Shown piece after piece: positions 47,767 through 57,778 of a stretch of DNA of 64,000 bases. The stretch's first letter is position 1. Each line of letters begins with the position of its first letter. The stretch comes from JBKQVT01 sp963727245 (GTDB lineage Bacteria > Planctomycetota > Planctomycetia > Pirellulales > Thermoguttaceae): assembly GCA_963727245.1 (NCBI GenBank), contig CAVSFO010000014.1, positions 62,001 to 126,000 on the forward strand. The letters are read 5' to 3'. The notes under the pieces are model-generated. The model was not told where the DNA came from and did not search any database. It saw nothing but the letters and a program-made list of their open reading frames with translations. The position numbers and the translations under genes were made by a program.

Positions 47767-49422
47767 CTACTTCGCCTTGACGCCGCTCAGCGGATGGTGA
47801 ATCACGGCATCCCAGGCCAGCTCTTGCAGCAGGCGGTTGAGCTTGTACGCCACAGCCGGATCGCGGCCGTCTGCCAACACGGCGGGCACGGGCAAGCCCA
47901 GCGGGTTGGACCGATAGATCACGGCATAATTGCAATAGGTCGCCAGAATTTCCAGGGGCACTTGGGGATGGCCCCAGCAATCGCAGAAGAGATCCCATTG
48001 GGCCTTCAGACCGGGCGCCGTGCCGGCGACGATCTTCTCCCGCAGCGCGAGGGTCGCTTGCCCCACCGGCACGATGAGCACCGCGTCCTTGCCCAGCCGC
48101 CGATTCACGCCGCGGACGAAGTCACTGAGGTCGTGATCGTAGAGGGCCTGCTTTTTGCGCAACTCCGCCAGCACGGTGGCGTTGTGGTCCACCTTCTTGC
48201 CGCAATCCAAGGGATACTTGGGCTCGTAGGTGTCGTTGGGCATCCAGAACTCCTGGACGGCGACGCGAATCTTCGGGTTATGCTCCACGCCCAGCCGGGC
48301 GAACTTCTCGATTCCCTCGTCAGGCATCCAAATGGGCGAGAGGGTAAGCACGTCGACCTTGCCCGCACGCAGGGCAATCTTGGGCTGGTTCTCCTGATCC
48401 CCCCATTGGTCAATGACGCGCGAGCCGGGGATAAACGTGAGGCCCACGCCCACCTGGTCCTGGATGCCGGCGCTCTTGGCGATATCAGGCAGAAACGTGT
48501 AGACAAAGCAGTGGAAACTGTGGGCGCAGGTGAAGACCCGCTGTCCCTTGGGCACGGGCCGCTTGCCCAGGTGCAGGGCGAAGAAGTCCTCGATGAGCTG
48601 GCGGTACTCGGGCGTTAAGAATGTCGGGCCGCCGTGCCCGCTGCCCTTGACCACCACGAGCGTGGCCTCGACGCCCGCCTTCTTCAGCGCCGCGGCCAGC
48701 GACTGGCTCTGCGCCAGCGGCACCAGGGGGTCCCGGTCGCCGTGCATGATGAGGAAGGGCGCGGAATCCTTGCTGACGTACGTCAGGGGGCTGGCCGCCC
48801 GGGCCTTCTCCTTGTTGTCCTGGACCGGGCCGCCGATGAGCTTGGCCACCACGGTACCCGGCTTATCGGCCAGACCGCCCATGGTCAACATTTCGGCCGG
48901 GCCGAAGAAATCGACGACGCACTGGACGCGGCTGGATTGGTCGAGGTTGCCGCCCTTGTCAAACTCCTTAATGCCGCCGGTGGTGCCCAGCATGGCGACC
49001 AGGTGCCCGCCGGCCGATTCGCCCCAGACGCCGATGTGGTCGGGATCGAGGTGATACTTGGCGGCGTTGGCCCGCAGCCAGCGGATGGCCGCCTTGCAAT
49101 CTTCGACCTGGGCCGGGAAGAGGGCGTGCTGGCTGAAGCGGTAGTTGATGGAGGCCACGGCGTACCCCTTGGCGATCAGGGGCACGGCCGGGCAGTCTTC
49201 TTTGCTGCCCGCCTCCCATCCCCCGCCGTGAATCCAGACGACCAGCGGCAGCCGGCCCGTGGGCTTCTCGGGCAGATAGATGTCCAGGCGATTTCGCTCG
49301 TGGCCGTTGGCCACGTAGGGGAGGTTCCGCAAGACTTGGACGCCTTGCGGCTGTGCGGCCGCCGGGCTGATCCACGCCAACGTCACCGCCACTGCAAGCA
49401 CACCGAGCCATGTCCGCTTCAT
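47767..49422 (-). CDS. secreted two-domain alpha/beta-hydrolase esterase
   Basis: The protein has 551 residues with a signal peptide (LGVLAVAVTLAWISPAAAQ). Residues 25-285 are a BD-FAE/HSL-like esterase: oxyanion motif WIHGGGWEAG, nucleophile GESAGG (Ser136), acid GDRDPLVP (Asp231) and His263 in GSGHGG. Residues about 296-551 form a second domain starting VFTCAHSFHCFVYTFLPDIA and including SRVIDQWGDQ, similar in pattern to DUF4886/SGNH-like domains. The fusion suggests removal of acyl or acetyl groups from polysaccharides outside the cytoplasm. It is a single gene without operon partners. Confidence 0.85.
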   Translation of the reverse strand: MKRTWLGVLAVAVTLAWISPAAAQPQGVQVLRNLPYVANGHERNRLDIYLPEKPTGRLPLVVWIHGGGWEAGSKEDCPAVPLIAKGYAVASINYRFSQHALFPAQVEDCKAAIRWLRANAAKYHLDPDHIGVWGESAGGHLVAMLGTTGGIKEFDKGGNLDQSSRVQCVVDFFGPAEMLTMGGLADKPGTVVAKLIGGPVQDNKEKARAASPLTYVSKDSAPFLIMHGDRDPLVPLAQSQSLAAALKKAGVEATLVVVKGSGHGGPTFLTPEYRQLIEDFFALHLGKRPVPKGQRVFTCAHSFHCFVYTFLPDIAKSAGIQDQVGVGLTFIPGSRVIDQWGDQENQPKIALRAGKVDVLTLSPIWMPDEGIEKFARLGVEHNPKIRVAVQEFWMPNDTYEPKYPLDCGKKVDHNATVLAELRKKQALYDHDLSDFVRGVNRRLGKDAVLIVPVGQATLALREKIVAGTAPGLKAQWDLFCDCWGHPQVPLEILATYCNYAVIYRSNPLGLPVPAVLADGRDPAVAYKLNRLLQELAWDAVIHHPLSGVKAK

Positions 49423-49839
49423 TTTTTATCTCCCTGGCCGCCTGCACGGCCGCTTGGTTTTTCTTTGTCTTCGCAGGTTCAAGTTTACGCCAGGTACAAG
49501 CAGTCGTCAACGAGCGCAGGCGCGTTCCGTTGGAGACAAACCCTTCGGCGCAATAGCCAAGAGTCCCGTAGCTTGAATGGCAGGCAGAAGGAAAGCCCCC
49601 CCGCCGCGAAAGTGCCTCCCTTCCTGGCCGCGACCGGCGACCGATAGCCTGAGCATCGAAAATGTGGCCCGAAATGTGTCATAATCCTAGAGTGCGGGCC
49701 GCATATGCCCGGCTGCTCCAGCAGGACCGCTGCACGGGCATCGGCCACTTGCGAACGGAATTGGCCCGGATCGAATCCCTCGGCGGCGAGGGGCGGATGC
49801 TCCGTCAGCCGAGATCGCAGTACGAAACAGGTCGCTCCT
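49423..49839. other. intergenic region
   Basis: About 400 bases between the esterase start and the ligase fragment, with no supported feature. The GAGATAAAAAATGAAGC-like stretch at the left edge is the esterase leader. Confidence 0.3.
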
Positions 49840-50219
49840 CCACCCCGCTCACAATCAAGAGCATGCACGATTCCGAAGGTGGCGTCGTCGAACATCTGCC
49901 CGGCCGGGGGCGTCACGCCGGTCGGCTGGGCGCGGTGGTCGTCGAACTGCCCAGCGGCCTGACTTTCTCCGTGGGCACCGGCTTCAGCGACGCCCAACGG
50001 CAAAGCCCGCCGCCAGTGGGCAGCAGCTACGACGACGATCTGGTCGAGATGCTGGTCCGAGCCGACACCAACGACCCTGAGCTACAAAGAGTTGCCGCGC
50101 TCGTCTCGGCGTGGGAGTCGGAGGGCGAAGGCTACGCCCAGATGATTGCCGCCGTCCCAAAACTATTGGCGGCCTGCTCGCCGATCCGTTGGCCCAGGGC
50201 TCCACGCCACCTGACGTAG
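49840..50219 (+). pseudogene. OB-fold fragment of an ATP-dependent DNA ligase
   Basis: In-frame residues VVEHLPGRGRHAGRLGAVVV, then LPSGLTFSVGTGFSDAQRQS and PPPVGS, match the C-terminal OB domain of ATP-dependent DNA ligases (pattern GKGKHxGxLGA...FSVGTGFSDxxR). The nucleotidyltransferase domain with the catalytic Lys is absent. After PPVGS the frame continues as an unrelated acidic stretch (YDDDLVEMLVRADTNDPELQ), probably another remnant. There is no credible start or function. Confidence 0.6.
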
Positions 50220-50257
50220 ATGCTGGTCACATCTTACGGGTCCCGACGCGGGGTAGG

Positions 50258-53200
50258 TTACTCATTTCCGTTCAGGAAGACTCTGACTCTTTCCGCCAAG
50301 AAGGAAACATTCTCCTTGAGAAAGAACTGCCCGTGGGAGCCGGGGAGCCAATGGACCTCCGGGACCTTTCGGAAAGCCTTGCTCCAGCCCGGCTCCAGCC
50401 AGTGAAAAGGCTCGTAGGCCCTGAGATGGCTTTCCTTACCGTAGAGCAGAAGCAGGGGGTGTCGATAATCGAACAAGCGGGCATCGAAGAGTTCCATCAT
50501 ACACAGTCGTTCGACATCCATGCCGCGCTTGCAGGTGCAAGGCGATTTCGACGGCCACGTGAGCGCCGCCGCAGTTGCCCCCGATCCTGTACGGCCCGTG
50601 AGGTTGCACGGCGAGAATCTCTGGGATATACATTTCCGCCAAGATCGCCGGGATGTTCTTGTTCCACTGCAAAACCCCCACCCCGGAGAAAGAACCGTAA
50701 AGCGGCTGTTCCCCGCCGAGCTGTTCGGCGAGGGCCGTGTGCTCGGCACTGGGAGCGTTGAAGCACCAGAAGAGCGGGGTCCGCGAGCCGCCGGAGTTCA
50801 AGACGGTCAGCAGGGAGCCCGGTCTTACGGGTTGCACTCGGCCGCTCGCCGCCACGGCCAACATCTGTTTGTGCTCCTGTGCGAAAAGGCCCGTTTCATG
50901 GCAGCCGGTGGTCGCGGCCTCCGCAATCGCGGCCGGCACACATTCACTTCGGATCGAAGCGGCCATCTTCTCCACCGTGGCAAAGCGAAAGATCGCCTTC
51001 AAGGGAAGATTGACGCCGATGGCTTTCTCGATCTTCCACAGCAGGCGCGTGGCCAGCAGCGAGTGGCCACCAAGATCGAAGAAATTGTCTCTGATCCCTA
51101 TGGGACTTCTGTCAAGAACTTCTTCCCACACTTCGACGAGACTTTTTTCCAGGTCATCCCTCGGTTCCACACAACCGCTCTCCCCTGCCATTCGCAACCG
51201 CCCCGGCGCCGGCAGCGCCGTGCGGTCGATCTTGCCGGTCGGGCTCAGCGGCAGTTCGCTGAGGAAAACGAAAGTCGACGGCACCATGTAATCGGGAAGC
51301 CGCTCTGCCAGGAAGCTGCGTAGACGAGCAGCCATCCCCTCGGCCATCTCCTCGCGGGGAAGCGGATCGCCGGAGTAGCTGCTGTTCCAACCCGCCGTGT
51401 TGAATAGGGGAGCCTCCTCCGCGGGGGGGTGGCTTGTCCGTGGGAAGGAATTCCCTTCGGTATCCGCGGCGGGAACACAGTATGCCGCCAGCCGCTTGTT
51501 GCCGGGCGCGTCTTCGCGCAGCGTCACCACGCAATCGCGCACGGCGGGATGACCACCCAGGAGCGACTCGATTTCGCCCAACTCGACACGGTAGCCACGG
51601 AGTTTCACTTGGTGATCCGCCCGCCCTAGGAACTCGATGTTTCCGTCGTCTCGATATCGCGCAAGTCGCCAGTCTTGTAGATGCGTTCTTGCGGATCGCA
51701 AAGGAAAGGATTGGGAATGAATCTCTGGGCCGTCAACTGCGGATTATTGAGGTAACCACGAGCAAGGCCGCAGCCTCCGATGTAGATCTCTCCCGGCACG
51801 CCAATGGGTACAGGGTTCAGGTGCGTGTCCAACAAATAGACCTTGGCATTTGCAATCGGGCGTCCGATGGGAACGGATGCGAGCACTTCGTCACTCGATA
51901 GATCCGCCTCGTATACGGTCGTCGTGCAGGTTGCTTCTGCCGGCCCGTAGGCGTTGAACCATCTGGCGCACTGCTTGACCTTGCCTTTCCAGATCGCAAA
52001 CAGGTCCGGATGCACCCGATCCATGCCCGCGATCACAACGCGCAGCGAGCGGGGGAAGGGAACGTCGTTTTGAGCCATGAACATGACCCATTCGTGCCAC
52101 AACACACTCGGTGCCCCGACCACGGTGATTTTCTCTTCGTCGAGGCATTGCAGAAAATCTGCGATTGACGAGGCATTCAAGCTCGGACGAAGGACAACGG
52201 TGGCACCGCTCAGCAGATACGGAAAAACTTCGGCGATCAGCACATCGGAACTCATGGACACGAACTGCAGACGCCGGTCCGCCGCCGAAATGCCATATTT
52301 CTCGATCAGCGCCAACGTGTGGTTGGTCAGCGCCCGATGAGGAATCAGAATACCTTTCGGTTGGCCTGTCGAACCCGAGGTAAACACGGCGTAGGCAAGG
52401 CTCTCCAGACTCGCGTTACTGACGGGATTCGTCACCCTTTCTCGGGCAATGCGCTCCGCATGGCTATCGAGGCAAATCATTCGTGCACCTGAATCGGTCA
52501 CTCGCGGCGCCAAGGCACTCACAGTAACGACTACCGAGAGCCTGTCGTCCTTGATCATGGAATCAAGCCGTTGTCGCGGATAAGCCGCATCCAGGGGAAG
52601 ATAGGCGCTTCCTGCTTTTTGGATTGCCATGAGGGCAACGATAACGTCGGGCGAACGCTCAAGGAAAATGCCGACCAGGGAGCCGCTGCCAACCCCGGTC
52701 CGTTGCAGATAATGCCCTAGTTGGTTGGAGCGTTCGTTGAGCTCGCGGTAAGTCAAGCCACTGTTGTGGCAGGCCACGGCCACCGCATCGGGCGATCGCA
52801 CAACTTGCTCCTCAAAGAGCCGATGAACGCAGTCCGCGCCGGGAAAAGTCCGCTCGGTCCGTTGCCACTCACAGAGGAGCTGACGCTGCTCCAGCCTGGT
52901 GAGCATGGTGTGGCTCTTCAGCGGCTTGTGCAGATCCGCTGCCAGGTGTTCCAGCGAGTTTTGCAGATGTTCCAGCATTCTGCGAACGGTTGCCTCGTCG
53001 AAACGCGACCGCTCGTATCCGATCTTCAGGATCCATTGTGGTTCCGCGAATGCCACTACGGTCAGAGGGTAGTTGGTCACTGACCGGCTCTTGAATTCCC
53101 GAGCGGCTGAGTTCTTCTCTTTCCTCTTGAGAGCCGTATTCAGAAGGCCGTTTTCGCAAATCATGAGGCTGGACAACAACGGTGTTCCCGGTGTTGCCCC

Positions 53201-54235
53201 GCTCCATTGAATAATGTCCGCCAACGGCGCCCGTTCGAATGGCCGCATGGCGATCCATTGCGAGCGCAAGCCTTTCAACCACGGCAGCCATGTTGCCCCC
53301 GCCGGCACCGCAACGCGCATGGGAACCGTATTGATGACGACGCCGACGATCTCCTGGATTCCGTCAAACGCCGACCCGCACAGCGCCCGTGTCGCTCCAA
53401 ACACAACGTCCTCGGCCCCGCTGTATCGACTCAGCAGTTGCGCCCATGCCCCCTGCACCAGGGTATTCATCGTGCAGTGGTTTTCCCGAGCGACGGAGCG
53501 GAGAACGTCGGATGTTTCCGTGGAGAGCCGCGATTCGAGAATCGCGTGCCCCCCAATCGGATTGTCGTCGCTCCCGACTGGTCGTTCCACGACCAACGGC
53601 GTTGGAGAAACTCCCTTGAGCGCCTTTTGCCAAAACTGCTTCGCTTCTGCCAGGCCCTGTTGTGCCAACCAGGCGACGTAATTGCCAAAGAGGGGCGGCG
53701 GTTTTAATTGCAGATCCCGGCCACGGACAAGCGCATCGTAAAACGCAAATACCTCCCGCAATACAATCCGCACTGAGCGACCATCTAGCAGAGCGTGATG
53801 GAACGTCCAAAGAAGCCGATAATGTGCCGGCCCGAATTGAAGCAGGACGAAACGCATTGGAACGCCGGCAAGATCGAAATCGCAGATCAAGTCTTTTTCC
53901 AGAAGTCTCTCGAAGTGAGCCTCCTGCGCTTCAGGACCAAGGCCGGTCCAGTTTTCAAACACGAGCGGCACATGCACATGCCGCTGGACTTCCTGAACGG
54001 GTTCGTCGCCTCTCTCCAGGCGGAAACGCGTGCGAAGGACGGCATGGCGTTGAATTACTTGTTTCCAAGCCTTCTCGAGAATCGCTGCTTTCAAGGCTTC
54101 CCGCAGGTCACAAATGACCTGCTCGATATACATTCCGGCCCGTGGCGAATAGAGGCTATGGAACAGCATCGCCGACTGCGTGGGTGTCAACGGGTAGGAG
54201 CTTTCCACGTTGGCGGCGAGGATTGAAGCGCTCAT
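50258..54235 (-). CDS. single-module NRPS, C-A-PCP-TE (two frameshifts)
   Basis: About 1320 residues when joined. The C domain (about 10-445) has FHHALLDGRS (His146-His147). The A domain has FTSGSTGQPKG, NAYGPAE, YKTGDL, then after a missing base near 51655 ARYRDDGNIEFLGRADHQVK and SPTGKIDRTAL. PCP: LGGHSLLATRL. TE: GGNCGGAHVAVE, with Cys in place of the nucleophile Ser (codon 50571-50573). After a second missing base near 50526 come DVERLCMMELFDARLFDYRH and the His of PGSHGQFF. The A pocket reads roughly D-V-A-G-V-A-A-C-T by hand; no substrate is assigned. The start at 54235 overlaps the stop of a methyltransferase fragment (ATGA). Confidence 0.88.
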
Positions 54236-54426
54236 GACATGCCCGGGCGTGATTTCGCGCGTGCTCGTATTCGATAACCAACGATCGGACAACGATCGCC
54301 CGTTTCGTATGCGGTGAAGCGACAGTCGCTCGGTTGAAAGAAGTCGTCGAAGAGTGCGTAGAACTCCGGCGGGATGGGAAATGACGGCCGCAAGTTCTGG
54401 TCCCGATAATGTTCGATGGTGCTCAT
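54232..54426 (-). pseudogene. C-terminal piece of a methyltransferase, coupled to the NRPS start
   Basis: The piece has 64 residues, MSTIEHYRDQNLRPSFPIPP and ALFDDFFQPSDC, ending ETGDRCPIVGYRIR. This aligns with the C-terminus of the methyltransferase at 55916-56887 (TIDFYRGQNARLTLPTLAEH, ELGERCPMIVCRPK). It lacks the SAM-binding fold. The stop codon overlaps the NRPS start by 4 nt, so it may still be translated and serve to couple translation, or be a stand-alone capping subdomain. Confidence 0.55.
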
Positions 54427-54516
54427 CGCCTTCCGTCGAGGCGGAACGTTGCCGTTAGCCAAGCCCTTCACTGGTTCGCGACTCATCCTTGGAGGGGGCG
54501 GCGCTGCTCTTGTGTT

Positions 54517-55545
54517 TCACTTCTTATGTTTGGCGTTCGTCAGAATGACAGCGGTTTTCGCGCGAGTTTCCCTGAGTTCCGGGGGCGCAAAGCCCGCCAA
54601 CGTCAACAACGCTTCGTATTCCGGGAAGGTCCGTTCTCGCCCACCGAGCACTGCCATCATGTGGATATCGAGCATGACTACGTTCGTGGCCTCGGCCGGG
54701 GATTCCGGCATAATGTTTTCGACAACGAGCAGTGTACTGGAACTGCCCATGGCGGCACAGCAGCCGCGGAGGATCTTCAAGCAATTCTCGTCGTCCCAAT
54801 CGTGCAGGATATGCTGCAACAAGTAAACGTCGCCGCCCGCAGGCAAAGAGTCGAAAAAGGAACCACCGACCAAACGACACCGATGCAACACCCCCGCGGC
54901 GGCCAAACCGCTTGTCGCCCCCTCAAGGACCCAGGGTTGATCGAACAAGACGCCGCTCAGTCGTGGATACTTCGCCAGGAGTTGAGAAATCAATGCACCG
55001 TGGCCACCACCTACATCCACAATCAGATTGCAACTCTCAAAGTCATAGGCATCGAGGACCGCGCGCTGGCTCTGGACTTGATCGTTCACCATGATCCGGT
55101 TGAAACTTTCGCCGAGGTGCGGATGTTCCTTTCGGTGTTGCCAGACGTTCATTCCGAAGACGTCGTCGAACGCCGCGTTCCCCGTCAATGCGCTTTGCCG
55201 AAGGTTCGCCCAAGCGGGCAGGTGCTCTTCGGCGATGAGGATCGCCCGGTCTCGCAGTGCGGACGCGTCCTTGAGCAGAAGTCGCCCCATGCTCGTCAGG
55301 CCGACTGCGCTCTGTTGATCTTGCACGATACCGAGGACGCCGAGCGCTCGAAGAAACCGTCGCAATGAAGGTTGATGTGCCCCCAGCGTGTGCGCCAGAT
55401 CCTCCTCGGATACCGGTGCGTCGCGCAAGGCTTCAATCAGTCCCAGTTGAATTCCTGACGCGATCAGGCAAGTCGCCCGGTATCCCTCAAGCATCTGCAG
55501 CACACGCGTCGCATCGCAGTTTGGGATCGGACTCCAGTTGCTCAT
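54517..55545 (-). CDS. SAM-dependent O-methyltransferase (plant/polyketide type)
   Basis: The protein has 342 residues, starting at MSNWSPIPNCDATRVLQMLE; a 60-residue-longer frame has no homology. The N-terminal dimerisation winged helix covers about residues 20-100 (ALRDAPVSEEDLAHTLGAHQ). The catalytic domain has VDVGGGHGALISQLL (motif I), GVLFDQPWVLEGA, LLQHILHDWDDENCLKILRG (His-Asp pair typical of this family) and LLVVENIMPESP. Such enzymes (for example hydroxyneurosporene or acetylserotonin methyltransferase-like) methylate hydroxyls on natural products. It is 90 nt upstream of the methyltransferase fragment and NRPS, so it probably tailors the cluster 2 product. Confidence 0.9.
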   Translation of the reverse strand: MSNWSPIPNCDATRVLQMLEGYRATCLIASGIQLGLIEALRDAPVSEEDLAHTLGAHQPSLRRFLRALGVLGIVQDQQSAVGLTSMGRLLLKDASALRDRAILIAEEHLPAWANLRQSALTGNAAFDDVFGMNVWQHRKEHPHLGESFNRIMVNDQVQSQRAVLDAYDFESCNLIVDVGGGHGALISQLLAKYPRLSGVLFDQPWVLEGATSGLAAAGVLHRCRLVGGSFFDSLPAGGDVYLLQHILHDWDDENCLKILRGCCAAMGSSSTLLVVENIMPESPAEATNVVMLDIHMMAVLGGRERTFPEYEALLTLAGFAPPELRETRAKTAVILTNAKHKK

Positions 55546-55915
55546 CAAATGGCCCCAGCCGCTGGAGGAAATGATGACGCCGAGGGAATAAATGCGTCGG
55601 CCGATCGCCCGTGCGGATTGCTGCGTCGAGTGGGCGGTGGATCCGCTGAAACTGCCCATGATCTGCCGCGGTCGCGGCAAACCATATTGAGGCGCCATTC
55701 TAATGAGCAGGTTGGTGTCCGTCAAGATGGGATTGGTCTGAGACTATCCCCAGTTTCCGGGCCTCGCGAAGAAAACTGGCGGTGCCCGCCTGCTGACAAA
55801 GTGACGCTCACAGGAAGGAAAAAATTGCTCTTGCGTGTGCCTACGGAACCGGGTATCGTCCCCTTCCCCAGGACCATGTCCGGCCGTTGAATCGCATCTG
55901 AAATGCGAGGTTGCC

Positions 55916-56887
55916 ATGCACAGGCATAACACCATGACGAGGCCGGCATTTACAAGTCCCTCTTGGGAATCAGTGGCCTTGCAGTGGCACAGGTGGGGAC
56001 CGCCTCTGCGGCCAAGCTCAGCAGACGTGCGGCGCGCCGAGGCCGCGGTGGCCCGGTGGGGGCGGCGCAACAGCGGCGAGGCTTTGCATGCCTTGTTGCT
56101 CGGCGTCACTCCGGAACTTGCCGGCATGGCCTGGCCCAAACCCAGCCGGCTGCTGGCGGTTGACCGCTCGCCAACGATGCTCCGCTACGTCTGGCCGGGC
56201 GACGTGCCCGGCCGACGCCAAGCGATCCGAGGCAACTGGCTCGACTTACCCGTGGCTCCGCGATCGCAGGACGTGGTGATCGGCGACGGTTGCTTTCCGC
56301 AGCTCGACTACCCGACGAGCCAACGTGCGTTTGCCGCGGCCTTGCACCGCGTCTTGCATCCTGGGGGAATTCTCGTGATGCGCTTTTTCGTGCAGCTTCC
56401 CCGGCGCGAGAGCGTCGCTGAGGTATTCGATGCGCTCCGGGCTGGCCGGATCGGGAACTTTCACGTGCTCAAATTGCGGCTCGCCATGGCGCTGCACCAA
56501 GACTGCCGCCAAGGTGTGCGATTGCACGACGTCTGGATGGCCTGGCAAGCGGCCGGCATCGATGCGTCCTGGCTGCCAACCCACGCCGGCTGGTCGGAGA
56601 ACGCGGTCGGCACCATCGACTTCTACCGCGGGCAGAATGCCCGCCTCACCCTTCCCACCTTGGCCGAGCACCAGGCTTTGTTGTCGGAATGGTTCGATGA
56701 AGTCAGCATCGAGATACCAGACTACGAACTCGGCGAGCGATGCCCGATGATCGTGTGCCGGCCAAAGGCTCGGACCAGGCAATCGAATCGGTGCTGCTTG
56801 GAAGCTTCTCTTGTTGCGAAGTCTCGTGACGCTGCTACCGGTGGGCGCTGTCCTAACACAGGCTGCGTACCCAAAGGAGAGCGTTGA
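55916..56887 (+). CDS. class I SAM-dependent methyltransferase
   Basis: The protein has 323 residues, starting at MHRHNTMTRPAFTSPSWESV behind GCGAGGTTGCC. Motif I is degenerate but placed at ALLLGVTPELAGMAWP; LLAVDRSPTMLRYVWPG is the acidic loop and SQDVVIGDGCFPQLDYP the motif IV region, followed by HRVLHPGGILVMRFF. This arrangement (short LGVTPE motif) marks a recognised subgroup of bacterial methyltransferases. The C-terminus resembles the fragment at 54232. The last 35 residues (Cys/Arg-rich) look like read-through. It is divergent from the O-methyltransferase and directly precedes the ThuA-like gene. Confidence 0.8.
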   Translation: MHRHNTMTRPAFTSPSWESVALQWHRWGPPLRPSSADVRRAEAAVARWGRRNSGEALHALLLGVTPELAGMAWPKPSRLLAVDRSPTMLRYVWPGDVPGRRQAIRGNWLDLPVAPRSQDVVIGDGCFPQLDYPTSQRAFAAALHRVLHPGGILVMRFFVQLPRRESVAEVFDALRAGRIGNFHVLKLRLAMALHQDCRQGVRLHDVWMAWQAAGIDASWLPTHAGWSENAVGTIDFYRGQNARLTLPTLAEHQALLSEWFDEVSIEIPDYELGERCPMIVCRPKARTRQSNRCCLEASLVAKSRDAATGGRCPNTGCVPKGER

Positions 56888-57778
56888 ATGAATGTCTGCT
56901 TCCTCTCCGATCGCCAATCCGCTTCGAAAGGCGAATCCCACGCGCCACCCCGGGGCTGGCGCGGGCCCGCGTCGGGTATACGGCAGAAGATACTCTATTT
57001 CACGAGAACCGTCGGCTTCGAACATGCTGTCGTCCGCCGGAACAGCAACGGTCTTAGTTATTCGGAATCGGTACTTTTGGAGATGGGAAGGCGTGCGAGC
57101 TTCAACGTCGAGTGCACCAAGGACGGGAGTCTCTTCGAGCACGATCTGTCGCCTTATGACGCCTTCGCTTTGTACACCCTCGGTAACCTGTCGCTTCGGG
57201 ACGGCTGCCTGTGGCCTCCACTCACGGCCGTGGGCAAGGAGCGGCTTTTGGCGGAGATCCGGCGAGGGAAAGGGTTCTTCGGCTTCCACGCCGCGGCGGA
57301 TAGTTTCTGCAGCGACGGGCTCGATCCGTACATCGACATGATCGGGGCCGAGTTCTGCGGCCATGGTGTCGAACAGAAAGGCACCGTAGTGGTCACTTCT
57401 CCGTACTTTCCCGGCCTTGAAGGGATCGGGCCCGCAATGCGGATCTACGAGGAGTGGTACGCTTTCAAAAAAGTCTCCCGCAACATGCACGTAATCCTCG
57501 CCTTGGAAACAGGGGGAATGAACGGAAACGTTTACCAGCGGCCGCCGATGCCCGCTACCTGGGCGCGGCGCTATGGCCAGGGACGCGTCTTCTACACGGC
57601 GCTCGGCCACCGCGAAGAGGTTTGGCAGAGTCCTTTCTTTCAGCAGATCATCTACGCCGGGCTGGCATGGGCGATAGGTAACGCGGAGGCTTGTGTGACT
57701 TCGAACTTCCACCAGGCCACCCCCAATGGTGATCGCTACAGCAAAGTCCCGCAAGAACCCGGGACCGTCTCACGCTGA
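56888..57778 (+). CDS. ThuA-like (trehalose-utilisation-type) domain protein
   Basis: The protein has 296 residues, with AAAGGAGAGCG before the ATG. After a poorly conserved first 30 residues, KILYFTRTVGFEHAVVRRNS and the strand-loop FFGFHAAADSF are the class I glutamine-amidotransferase-like core of ThuA domains. MIGAEFCGHGVEQKGTV, EEWYAF and RVFYTALGHREEVWQSPFF complete the family pattern. These proteins are greatly expanded in planctomycetes and linked to sugar metabolism, but the reaction is unknown. There is no signal peptide. The start abuts the preceding methyltransferase stop codon. Confidence 0.88.
   Translation: MNVCFLSDRQSASKGESHAPPRGWRGPASGIRQKILYFTRTVGFEHAVVRRNSNGLSYSESVLLEMGRRASFNVECTKDGSLFEHDLSPYDAFALYTLGNLSLRDGCLWPPLTAVGKERLLAEIRRGKGFFGFHAAADSFCSDGLDPYIDMIGAEFCGHGVEQKGTVVVTSPYFPGLEGIGPAMRIYEEWYAFKKVSRNMHVILALETGGMNGNVYQRPPMPATWARRYGQGRVFYTALGHREEVWQSPFFQQIIYAGLAWAIGNAEACVTSNFHQATPNGDRYSKVPQEPGTVSR

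Noticed and set aside
56246..57754. 502-codon frame on the minus strand
   Set aside because: Antisense to the methyltransferase and ThuA-like genes.
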